Positions 52,711-60,291 of a DNA stretch of 64,000 nucleotides are shown here, piece by piece. Origin of the DNA: Levilactobacillus yonginensis (GTDB lineage: Bacteria > Bacillota > Bacilli > Lactobacillales > Lactobacillaceae); contig NZ_RHNO01000003.1 in assembly GCF_003946265.1 (NCBI RefSeq), positions 1-64,000 on the forward strand, in the 5' to 3' direction. The notes beneath the pieces were generated by a model. That model was given only the letters and a program-made list of their open reading frames with translations. It was not told the DNA's origin and searched no databases. How positions within the stretch are numbered: the first letter of the stretch is position 1; each line of letters opens with the position of its first letter. The translations under genes and the position numbers were made by a program.

Positions 52711-53951
52711 TCGTTTACACTCCTCTTAGTGGGTTTACTGCGCCATTGCCGAATTTCTGGAACCAACCACCATAGTAGCAGAAAGTTTAGCAGCAAGGTA
52801 AATGCCGTAAACGTGAATACACCACTGTAGTTAAACCAATTGGCCACTAAGCCCCCAACTAGCGCTCCCAGCATACTACCGAGTGCCTGGAAAGATTGAT
52901 TCCAGCTGAAGACCGTCCCAACTAACGAATGGGGTGCGTTCTTGGTCAGCATCGTTTGAACGGCTGGGAACAAAGCCCCATCGGAGACCCCAATCATGAA
53001 TCGAAACACCCCGAGTAGCCAGACACTGGACACGAATCCCTGCGGAAAGTACATCAAGACGGCAAAAACGTACCCGAAGACCAACACCCGTTGCGTCCCA
53101 TGGCGATCACCATACTCACCTAACTTTGGCGCCGCTAACAGTGTTGAAATTCCGGGCAACGCCGCAATAATCCCCGCAACTAACGTAATCGGTCCCGTGC
53201 CGTTCATGAGTTGTTTAACGTACAGACTAATAATTGGCGTGATGGAGTTATTCCCCATTTGAATAAACATGGTTGAAACTAACAATACTAAAATGAGTTT
53301 TGGATTTTTGACCTGTTTGAGCCAACTCCCCGCCTGCGCCTGTTTCTCGCGACTGATGGGGGTGAAATGTTCGTGGACCAACGTGGCGCTTAGAATAAAG
53401 ACCACAATCAAGAAAAAGCCCGTCAACAGAAAGGTCCAGCGAATGGTGAATACCTGAGCCAGGATACCACCCAAAACTGGGCCAATCAAGTTTCCACTCA
53501 CGTACCCCGTTGTCAGCACACCCAACGCGTTGCCACTCTTTTCCTTGGGCGTTTCAGCAGCAATCAACGCACTGGCATTAGGAATATAGCCAGCAAAAAA
53601 TCCCTGTAGAAAACGCAATCCAATCAACTGCCAGACGTTCGTGACAAAGCCCATGAGGCCAATCACGATGGCCATCCCAATTGACGACCGGAGTAACATC
53701 AGCTTCCGACCCTTACGATCGGCCAGCTTGCCCCACAATGGTGAGACCGCCGCGATGACAAAGAACGTGGCCGCGTAGGTCAACCCACTGTAGATAGTGA
53801 CCTGGCCCTTCGTAAAGTGACCCAAGCCCTCAACGTACAACGATAAGAATGGCATGATTTCACTGAAACCCATGCCAGCAATAAACGTTCCTAACCACAA
53901 GACGGCTAAATTTCGCCGCCATTGTTCAGGTTTACCTTTGCGTGCTCCCAC
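52707..53951 (-). CDS. MFS multidrug-type exporter
   Basis: A 414-residue membrane protein with about 12 helices of the drug:H+ antiporter branch. Motif A is PLWGKLADRKGRKLMLL between helices 2 and 3; motif B-like LRFLQGFFAGYIPNASAL follows in helix 4. The second half repeats motif A as KLGEYGDRHGTQR. Substrates cannot be told. Its stop overlaps the start of the alarmone synthetase gene, linking efflux with (p)ppGpp synthesis. The start is GTG with AAAGAGG about 10 nt upstream. Confidence 0.85.
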   Translation of the reverse strand: MGARKGKPEQWRRNLAVLWLGTFIAGMGFSEIMPFLSLYVEGLGHFTKGQVTIYSGLTYAATFFVIAAVSPLWGKLADRKGRKLMLLRSSIGMAIVIGLMGFVTNVWQLIGLRFLQGFFAGYIPNASALIAAETPKEKSGNALGVLTTGYVSGNLIGPVLGGILAQVFTIRWTFLLTGFFLIVVFILSATLVHEHFTPISREKQAQAGSWLKQVKNPKLILVLLVSTMFIQMGNNSITPIISLYVKQLMNGTGPITLVAGIIAALPGISTLLAAPKLGEYGDRHGTQRVLVFGYVFAVLMYFPQGFVSSVWLLGVFRFMIGVSDGALFPAVQTMLTKNAPHSLVGTVFSWNQSFQALGSMLGALVGGLVANWFNYSGVFTFTAFTLLLNFLLLWWLVPEIRQWRSKPTKRSVNE

Positions 53952-54032
53952 GACTTCTTCGCCTCTTTAGATGTTTATTTACAAAATGACGTCCTACAAG
54001 ATTAGCTATTTCACTTATGCTTAGATAGACGT

Positions 54033-54296
54033 TTAATTTAGAAATCCAAAATAAACGACCACGCCGATTATCATCACCAGCAAGCTCACAGCCGCCAATC
54101 GTTTGCGCTTTAAGAAAGAGCCAAATGTGAAGGCCAATGCAAAAACTGTGGTAATCCCCCACACCCAATTATTGAGTGGCTAAGCAGCCTGAGCTGAGAT
54201 TGCCTCTTCATTTATCAGATAACCCCAAATACAAAATGCACTGACGACTATCCCTACCAATCCTAAAAGCCACATTGGTACGTGACGCTTCGACAT
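54033..54296 (-). pseudogene. Small two-helix membrane protein split by a TAG codon
   Basis: From ATG 54296 (GGAG upstream) the frame encodes MSKRHVPMWLLGLVGIVVSAF and on to codon 38, where TAG occurs (complement of 54180-54182). The same frame continues with a second hydrophobic half (WVWGITTVFALAFTFGSFLKRKR, positions about 54110-54170, then LLVMIIGVVVYFGFLN) and a TAA at 54033. Together it looks like one 87-residue membrane protein broken by a nonsense mutation. It could be two peptides, but no ribosome binding site is seen for the second. Confidence 0.6.
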
Positions 54297-54451
54297 CTAA
54301 CCGCTCCCCAATCCTAAACAAGCTCATAGCAGAACTTAACTGGATACAATTATTTAAATTTTTAAGTTCACTGAATCCGTTACTAACTAGTGTAGCATAA
54401 CTTGGACAGCCCACTACAAATAAGCACAGTGTCCCAATCGAAAGAAATTAC

Positions 54452-54480
54452 TTCACAAATGAACGGTTTTCAGGCATAAT
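54452..54480 (+). promoter_or_regulatory. Promoter of the first alcohol dehydrogenase gene
   Basis: TTCACA, 17-bp spacer, CATAAT, about 50 bp before the start codon. Confidence 0.6.
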
Positions 54481-54532
54481 GAATTCCGGCATGTGATTAG
54501 AGTAACAGAAAATTGATAATGGAGGAGATTTT

Positions 54533-55291
54533 ATGTCAAATCGTTTAGATGGTAAAGTTGCAATCGTTACGGGTGGCTCATTAGGTATCGGTTTAGCCGT
54601 TGCCCAAAAGTTTGTTGAAGAAGGCGCAAAGGTGATGATCACTGGTCGTCACGCCGACGTCGGTGAAAAGGCTGCTAAGTCCGTTGGCACTCCTGATGTC
54701 ATCCAATTCTTCAAGCACGACGCAACTGACGAAGAAGGCTGGAACGACTTGTTCGACGCCACTGAAAAGGCCTTTGGCCCCGTTACCACGGTCGTTAACA
54801 ACGCCGGGATGGCCATTGCTAAGAGCATCGAAAACACCACGACTGCCGAATGGCGTCAACAATTAGGTGTTAACTTAGATGGTGTCTTCTTCGGTACGCG
54901 TTTGGGTATCCAACGCATGAAGAACAAGAACCTCGGCGCCTCCATCATCAACATGTCTTCCATTGAAGGCTTGGTTGGTGACCCTAACTTAGGTGCCTAC
55001 AACGCCTCCAAGGGTGCTGTGCGGTTGATGTCCAAGTCCGCTGCTTTGGATTGCTCCTTGAAGGACTACGATGTGCGGGTCAACACCGTTCACCCTGGTT
55101 ACATCAAGACGCCATTAGTTGACGCACAACCTGGGTTTGAAACGAACATGTCTCAACGGACCAAGACGCCAATGGGTCACATCGGTGAACCTAACGACAT
55201 CGCCTACATCTGTGTTTACTTGGCTTCCAACGAATCCAAGTTCGCTACTGGTGCAGAATTCACTGTCGATGGTGGTTACACTGCCCAATAA
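54533..55291 (+). CDS. R-specific short-chain alcohol dehydrogenase, copy 1
   Basis: A 252-residue cytoplasmic SDR. Coenzyme motif TGGSLGIG, NNAG motif NNAGMA, catalytic Ser in NMSSIEG, Tyr/Lys in YNASKGA, and the C-terminal GGYTAQ that in the L. brevis enzyme helps bind Mg2+. The coenzyme specificity region TGRHADVGEKAAK fits NADP(H) use. It should reduce prochiral ketones or aldehydes to R-alcohols. It closely resembles L. brevis R-ADH as I recall it. GGAGGAG precedes the ATG. A second copy lies 340 bp downstream. Confidence 0.92.
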   Translation: MSNRLDGKVAIVTGGSLGIGLAVAQKFVEEGAKVMITGRHADVGEKAAKSVGTPDVIQFFKHDATDEEGWNDLFDATEKAFGPVTTVVNNAGMAIAKSIENTTTAEWRQQLGVNLDGVFFGTRLGIQRMKNKNLGASIINMSSIEGLVGDPNLGAYNASKGAVRLMSKSAALDCSLKDYDVRVNTVHPGYIKTPLVDAQPGFETNMSQRTKTPMGHIGEPNDIAYICVYLASNESKFATGAEFTVDGGYTAQ

Positions 55292-55308
55292 TCTCTGATT
55301 TTTCTGAC

Positions 55309-55343
55309 GAAGCAACCGGCCCACTTTGGGTTGGTTGCTTTTT
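55309..55343 (+). terminator. Terminator of alcohol dehydrogenase copy 1
   Basis: GAAGCAACC / GGTTGGTTGCTT hairpin followed by TTTAAT. Confidence 0.75.
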
Positions 55344-55396
55344 AATTGGATTTGAGGTAAAAGTCTCAGACTCTTTTTACGTTCTGAACGTATATA

Positions 55397-55522
55397 GTCG
55401 AAACGTGCGCCAAAAGGCAGTCAACTCCGCTTAACCCCGCTAGACCAACAATCCAAGACCGGGATTGTTCGCCTAGCGACGTTAATGCTCATTGACTAAC
55501 CGCCTTTCATCGCACTCTCTTT
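55397..55522 (-). repeat. Repeat family C, copy C3
   Basis: In minus orientation it begins AGAGAGTG, with ATGAGCATTAACGTCG and GGGGTTAAGCGGAG, and ends GCACGTTTCGAC. Unlike C1 and C2 it is antisense to both flanking genes and lies between the tandem dehydrogenases. Confidence 0.78.
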
Positions 55523-55546
55523 AATTGCTTAAAATTGATAAAATAC

Positions 55547-55575
55547 TTAACAAACTTAGCAAGTTGTAGCATAAT
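55547..55575 (+). promoter_or_regulatory. Promoter of the second alcohol dehydrogenase gene
   Basis: TTAACA, 17-bp spacer, CATAAT, about 57 bp before the start codon; similar -10 to the first copy. Confidence 0.6.
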
Positions 55576-55631
55576 AGTAATTAACTTGTATGTGAAACTA
55601 ATCACGTAAATACTTTATGGAGGTCATAATT

Positions 55632-56390
55632 ATGGCAAATCGTTTGGATGGAAAAGTTGCAATCGTAACTGGCGGAACGCTTGGCATTGGTTTAGCCGTT
55701 GCTCATAAGTTTGTTGAAGAAGGCGCAAAGGTCATGATTACTGGCCGTCACGCTGACGTTGGTGAAAAGGCCGCCAAGTCCATTGGAGCCCCTGACGTGA
55801 TTCAGTTCTTCCAACAAGATGTTTCGGAAGAAGCCAGCTGGAACGCCGTTTTCGATGCAACTGAAAAATCCTTTGGACAAGTTACCACGGTGGTTAACAA
55901 CGCCGGTATCGGTTTAACTGGTCCCATCGAAAGCACGACGACGGAAGACTGGCATAAGTTACTTTCCGTTAACTTGGACGGCGTCTTCTTCGGTACCCGG
56001 TTAGGGATTCAACGGATGAAGAACAAGCACTTAGGTGCCTCCATCATCAACGTTTCCTCCATCGAAGGTTTAGTTGGGGACGCTAACGCCGGCTCCTATA
56101 ACGCCTCTAAGGGTGCTGTGCGGATCATGTCCAAGTCAGCCGCTCTGGATTGTGCCATGAACGACTACGACGTGCGGGTCAACACGGTTCACCCTGGCTA
56201 TATTAAGACGCCAATGGTTGAAGCCGTTCCTGAAATCGAGGCCGCCATGTCTGACCGTTCCAAGACGCCAATGGGCCACTTAGGTGAACCCGACGACATC
56301 GCCTACATCTGCATCTACTTGGCTTCCAACGAATCCAAGTTTGCTACGGGTGCTGAATTCGTTGTCGACGGTGGTTACACCGCCCAATAA
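55632..56390 (+). CDS. R-specific short-chain alcohol dehydrogenase, copy 2
   Basis: A 252-residue paralogue of the preceding gene, colinear over its whole length, with the same TGGTLGIG, NNAG, SSIEG, YNASKGA and GGYTAQ motifs. Differences cluster around substrate-pocket regions (AGIGLTGPIEST against AGMAIAKSIENT; EAVPEIEAAMSDRS against DAQPGFETNMSQRT), suggesting a shifted substrate range. ATG 55632 follows GGAGGTC. Independent promoter and terminator mean the copies can be regulated separately. Confidence 0.92.
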   Translation: MANRLDGKVAIVTGGTLGIGLAVAHKFVEEGAKVMITGRHADVGEKAAKSIGAPDVIQFFQQDVSEEASWNAVFDATEKSFGQVTTVVNNAGIGLTGPIESTTTEDWHKLLSVNLDGVFFGTRLGIQRMKNKHLGASIINVSSIEGLVGDANAGSYNASKGAVRIMSKSAALDCAMNDYDVRVNTVHPGYIKTPMVEAVPEIEAAMSDRSKTPMGHLGEPDDIAYICIYLASNESKFATGAEFVVDGGYTAQ

Positions 56391-56456
56391 GCATCACTCC
56401 TTGTGGCATTACCTGCCGCCACTCAACTCGTTCACGTTCATTAATACCGCAACAAC

Positions 56457-56492
56457 AAAGAAGCTCCAGCCAAATTGGTCGGAGCTTCTTTG
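56457..56492. terminator. Terminator of alcohol dehydrogenase copy 2
   Basis: AAAGAAGCTCC / GGAGCTTCTTT outer stem, with CAGCC / GGTC-type inner pairs. Confidence 0.8.
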
Positions 56493-56529
56493 TCTCTTCT
56501 ATTCTCTTTGCTGGTTGTTTTCGCCTTAC

Positions 56530-56674
56530 CGGTCCCAGCAGATGGGCTGGAACGGTGCCGACACAATTTTAAGCCTCACCAAACCCGTGAGTCTTAAAAC
56601 TTGGTCTTATTCTAACTGCCGGAAAACCACTGGCACTAAGAATAACGAGACGCCTGAGCCCATCTGCTGGGACC
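56530..56674 (+). repeat. Structured repeat family B, copy B3
   Basis: Closing helix of 18 perfect pairs, GGTCCCAGCAGATGGGCT (56530-56547) with 56657-56674. First arm TTTTAAGCCTCAC / GTGAGTCTTAAAA. Sense orientation 3' of dehydrogenase copy 2, after its terminator. Confidence 0.83.
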
Positions 56675-56762
56675 TCACGGCTTTGACGGTGGTCACCTGC
56701 TGCATTCTCTACCCTAACTGGCTTAACTACCTGGATATCCTTAGTCTAACCAACTAGTGTCA

Positions 56763-56950
56763 GTCGCAGGTTCTCGGGCAGGTTGGTGGCTGTGTCGCTG
56801 ATGTTAGTTCGGACGTCTTTGGCCAAACTTACATCAGGGGACGAGCTTGGAAACTTGCGGTTTGGGCAAGGTTTCAAGTCGAGGGGAAAGACCGAACTGT
56901 GGCTTTCCCCGGTCCCCACCGCCACCGGCCTGCCCGAGAACCGGAGACGG
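56763..56950 (-). repeat. Structured repeat family A, copy A15
   Basis: P1 covers 26 positions (56769-56794 with 56917-56942) with one mismatch. Arm a GGGGAAAG / CTTTCCCC; arm b GGAAACTTGC / GCAAGGTTTC. Sense orientation, ending at the stop of the DUF1634 gene. Confidence 0.88.
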
Positions 56951-56953
56951 CGT

Positions 56954-57328
56954 TTAGCCGTGCACTCCAATTAAAAGGGCGGCAATTAAAATGAATAAAA
57001 CTAACGTGGTAATGGCTACATACAGATGGTCATGCTCCTTGTAGAACGCGTAGATGGACACGACGACTCGTAAAACGGGCGTTAAGATCAGGCAGTACAC
57101 GCCTAACATCATGATGGCGTATGGCCGTAATTGCCAGGTTCCCGTTAAAATCGTGGCCATGCGCCGGGGAACGAATTCCCCTTCATAACCAGAGTAACCA
57201 GTTGTCAAAAACATGCCTAAACCAATCAACATAATAATGGCTGAAACAATCACGCCGACTTGTAGAATTCGACCAATAACGGTTTCAACTTGGGCCATTT
57301 CATTAGCCGTTGCTTTCTTTGATTCCAT
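56954..57328 (-). CDS. DUF1634 membrane protein
   Basis: A 124-residue protein with three predicted membrane helices (about residues 25-45, 67-90 and 100-121). Residues such as RILQVGVIVSAIIMLIG (about 19-35) and LTPVLRVVVSI match the DUF1634 family as I know it. Such genes commonly lie next to TauE/SafE exporters, as here, and probably act with them. Its ATG overlaps the TauE stop by one base (TAATG), so it is translationally coupled. Confidence 0.8.
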   Translation of the reverse strand: MESKKATANEMAQVETVIGRILQVGVIVSAIIMLIGLGMFLTTGYSGYEGEFVPRRMATILTGTWQLRPYAIMMLGVYCLILTPVLRVVVSIYAFYKEHDHLYVAITTLVLFILIAALLIGVHG

Positions 57329-58173
57329 TAGAAGTGAACCCCCAATCCTTTAAACAACATTTGAAACCCAATGTACAAAATAATGGGAATAAATACGATA
57401 CGAATCCAGCGAGCTGGTAAAACCTGCATGATTCGTGACCCGACCACGGCACCAACCAAAATCCCCAAAGCCATTGGCACGGCGATTCCTGGTAAAATGG
57501 CACCATTGAAAAAGTACACGGTCGCACTAGCCGCCGCTGTAACCCCCATCATCAAGTTGGATGTTGAGCTGGAGGGCTTCAATGGCATTTTCATAAAGGT
57601 ATCCATGGCCATGACCTTGAACGCCCCGGAACCAATTCCGAGGAGCCCACTAGCCACGCCGGCGCCAAACATAACTGAGAATCCAGCTGGCACATTCTCC
57701 ACCTGGTAATCAATACTCTTCTGTTCAGCCTTGTCGTAGTAACTGCCGTTTAGCTTAAGCTTAGCGGCAATTTTATCCGGTTCTACGCGTTGTAGAACCT
57801 CTTGCCCCCGCCGTAGCTTCCGGTACATGTTCCACCCAGAGAAGACCAGTAAACACCCGAATAACAGGTACAGGTACTTGGGGTCCAAGACCCCGGTCAA
57901 CAAAGCACCCACGATGGCACCCGTGGTGGTCGCAATTTCCAAAAACATGGCCACCCGTAAGTTCAACACGTTGTCCCGTAGGTAAGCGATGGTTGAGCCG
58001 GAACTCGTCGCAATCACCGCGATAATGCTAGCCCCAATTGCATATTTAATATTTAACCCCATCCCAAGGGTTAAGATCGGCGTGATGATCATCCCCCCAC
58101 CAATTCCCAGGATTGACCCTGCGATACCGGCAAAGATACCCACGCCTAACATGATTAACGCTGTATTAATCAT
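57328..58173 (-). CDS. TauE/SafE-family anion exporter
   Basis: A 281-residue membrane protein with about eight helices. TauE marks: GIFAGIAGSILGIGGGMIITP near the start (residues about 11-31), the mirrored GAGVASGLLGIGSGAFKVMAM in the second half, and HKPSS-like PLKPSSSTSNLM. Family members export sulfite, sulfoacetate or other small organic anions. ATG 58173 with AGGAGG upstream is chosen. It forms an operon with DUF1634, with a LysR gene upstream on the same strand. Confidence 0.85.
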   Translation of the reverse strand: MINTALIMLGVGIFAGIAGSILGIGGGMIITPILTLGMGLNIKYAIGASIIAVIATSSGSTIAYLRDNVLNLRVAMFLEIATTTGAIVGALLTGVLDPKYLYLLFGCLLVFSGWNMYRKLRRGQEVLQRVEPDKIAAKLKLNGSYYDKAEQKSIDYQVENVPAGFSVMFGAGVASGLLGIGSGAFKVMAMDTFMKMPLKPSSSTSNLMMGVTAAASATVYFFNGAILPGIAVPMALGILVGAVVGSRIMQVLPARWIRIVFIPIILYIGFQMLFKGLGVHF

Positions 58174-58435
58174 AATTTTTTGACCTCCTAACCAATTCCC
58201 AATGTCGTCTTTGATTATCAACTTTTACGGGACCCGTGGCAAGTTGGTCAGTGCCCGCAACGAACAAAAAATGAACTTGATTCACAAATGGAATTCCTAT
58301 AATTCCGGCACTTAGCCCCAAAACGCCAATCACTTGTTTAAGTTTACACAAAACGACTTGTTCCTGCTATGTGCCACCCTTTCAAATCGATTAGGGGCTT
58401 ATTCCCACTATAACGGCATTTATGACTAAAAATAA
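58174..58435. other. Upstream gap of the TauE gene
   Basis: Contains the TauE ribosome binding site at its left edge. No other supported feature. Confidence 0.35.
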
Positions 58436-58476
58436 ACGGCGACCCTCCCATATAAAAAATATATGGAAGAGTCGCC
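58436..58476 (-). terminator. Terminator of the LysR gene
   Basis: Minus-strand GCGACTCTTCCATATA / TATATGGGAGGGTCGC with two imperfect positions; A/T tracts outside. Confidence 0.7.
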
Positions 58477-58497
58477 CAATTTGTATTTACAATATGT

Positions 58498-59355
58498 CTA
58501 ATAGCTATCAATAAAGCGTTGTAAAAGTGGACTCGGCGTAATTTCTGCCGGCCACACTAGCTTTAACGTAGTCCGCCACGGTTGATACCGAATCGGCCGG
58601 ACACTAGTCTGTGGCCCACTGACCTGCTCGGCTACTGAGTGCGGCACGATGGCCACCCCCATTCGCGCTTCAGCCCACTGAACGGCCGTCCGAGCATCAT
58701 CACAGGTACAGGCGATAAACGGTGCCATCCCCTTCTGGCTAAATGTCGTCTCAAATAGTTGTTCAAACCGGCGATAGATAATCAGTGGCACACTCTCGAG
58801 ATCTTCCACCTTCAGGGTCGCTGCCGCAAAGTGATCGTACTTCTGTGGGACGACCGCTACCATCGATTCCGTGGCCAACTCCTTACTGGTGAGACCTGGT
58901 GCCGTAAATGGTGTCCGCACAATGGCCACATCAATCAGATGCTTCGCTAGCCGATCAATCAGACCATAAGTGTTGTCCTCAAACAAACGAATCTGCACCT
59001 TGGGGTAATGCCGCGTCAGGGTCCGCAATTTAGCATTGGGCGTTGCACCGATCGACGATGAAATAACACCAACGGATAGCGTGCCAGCTAAGCCCTGGCC
59101 TAGTGAACGGACCTGGGTGTCAGCGCGATCCCGCAGATCAACTAACTGCTGCGCATAATCTCGTAGCAGCTGACCAGCAGGCGTCAACGTGGTTCCCGTT
59201 GCCGAACGATTCAACAATGTGACCCCTAGTTCACTCTCCAGTTGTTTCAGCTGGTAGCTTAACGGCGGCTGTGCCATGTGCAACTGTTGAGCTGCTGCCG
59301 TGATTTGGCCCGCATTAGCAACTGCTAAAAAGTATTCAAGTTGGCGAAAATTCAC
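58498..59355 (-). CDS. LysR-family transcriptional regulator
   Basis: A 285-residue regulator. The N-terminal winged helix reads FLAVANAGQITAAAQQLHMAQPPLSYQLKQLE (residues about 9-40). A linker helix and the effector-binding domain follow, with GTLSVGVISSS, DVAIVRTPF and GVAIVPHSV. LysR proteins often control neighbouring transport genes, so the TauE/DUF1634 operon just downstream is a candidate target. GTG 59355 is chosen because GGAGG lies 8 nt upstream; the TTG at 59361 is too close to it. Confidence 0.87.
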   Translation of the reverse strand: MNFRQLEYFLAVANAGQITAAAQQLHMAQPPLSYQLKQLESELGVTLLNRSATGTTLTPAGQLLRDYAQQLVDLRDRADTQVRSLGQGLAGTLSVGVISSSIGATPNAKLRTLTRHYPKVQIRLFEDNTYGLIDRLAKHLIDVAIVRTPFTAPGLTSKELATESMVAVVPQKYDHFAAATLKVEDLESVPLIIYRRFEQLFETTFSQKGMAPFIACTCDDARTAVQWAEARMGVAIVPHSVAEQVSGPQTSVRPIRYQPWRTTLKLVWPAEITPSPLLQRFIDSY

Positions 59356-59400
59356 AAACAAGACCTCCCACCGTTTTCATCAATTATAGCAGAAATGGTC

Positions 59401-60291
59401 TTACGGTTGGGTCGCTTCTCCGTTCAAAGCCCGTCGCTTGGCCTGCTGATTTTGCTGGCGTTGATCCGCCGGTAAATTCTCTTGCAGGAGGTACTGACGA
59501 ATCAATAAAACAATTTGCTTATTCTGCGGCAAGTCAGAGTGACTGGTTTCATCCCCAGTTACTGTGATTTGGGTGTAATGGGCCACTTGATTTTGGAACA
59601 CATACTTTCCCTGGTTCACGCTATTAGCTGGAACCGTGCCATCACTCGAATAATTTTCAGTACCCGCAACGGAATAAACCGTCAGTTTCTTCGGTAACTT
59701 TTGCCGGCCCGCAATCAACTCTTTCAACATGGTCGTCTGTTGCGTCGTGCTATCGGATTCCATATTGTACGGTGTTGCAATCGTCATCAACCGGTCGATA
59801 CTGACGTGCTGAGTCTCCCCGAAGTACTTCTCTAAAAATAGGCTCAAAATCAAGCCGCCGTTAGAGTGACCCATCGCTGAGAAATGATTAAAATGATAGG
59901 TCTTCACTAGATCCTTAAAGGCAATATTCAGCCACTTTGCCTGCTTATTAATGTTCGTGACCCCATCCTGATTATTGTCAAAGGCAATCACGATAAAGGG
60001 ATGATTATCTCCCTGGCGAATCGATCCCGTGTAAGTAACGTGACCATTCGTTTCCACCTGAACCTTCAAAACACTATGACGTACCTTGGTTTCTTTACGT
60101 AATTCCTTAATCAATGCATCAAACCGATTCTGACTGGCACTAGACCCTGGTACCATAATGGTCGGATTCAGTGCCGTTTTATATTGGGTACGATAGTGCG
60201 TCGTTCGTTGCCGCATCCAGGCTGTGCTAGGGACAAAGACGGCCAAAATTACCACGACGCCCAATACCCAATGCCACCATTTATGCCCCAT
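59401..60291 (-). CDS. Extracytoplasmic DUF915-type alpha/beta hydrolase
   Basis: A 296-residue exported hydrolase related to the one at 27098-27928. A signal or anchor segment covers residues 5-25. The domain has TIMVPGSSASQNRFD (oxyanion loop), nucleophile Ser in AMGHSNGGLI, Asp in SSDGTVPANS and His in ETSHSDLPQN. The ATG overlaps the last 11 bases of the EIIC-like gene, so the two proteins are made together. Substrate unknown; an ester or glycolipid at the surface is plausible. Confidence 0.82.
   Translation of the reverse strand: MGHKWWHWVLGVVVILAVFVPSTAWMRQRTTHYRTQYKTALNPTIMVPGSSASQNRFDALIKELRKETKVRHSVLKVQVETNGHVTYTGSIRQGDNHPFIVIAFDNNQDGVTNINKQAKWLNIAFKDLVKTYHFNHFSAMGHSNGGLILSLFLEKYFGETQHVSIDRLMTIATPYNMESDSTTQQTTMLKELIAGRQKLPKKLTVYSVAGTENYSSDGTVPANSVNQGKYVFQNQVAHYTQITVTGDETSHSDLPQNKQIVLLIRQYLLQENLPADQRQQNQQAKRRALNGEATQP

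Noticed and set aside
6577-56950. CRISPR array interpretation of the dispersed repeats
   Set aside because: The copies are dispersed, 150-190 bp long, internally palindromic and differ from one another; there are no regular spacers or cas genes.
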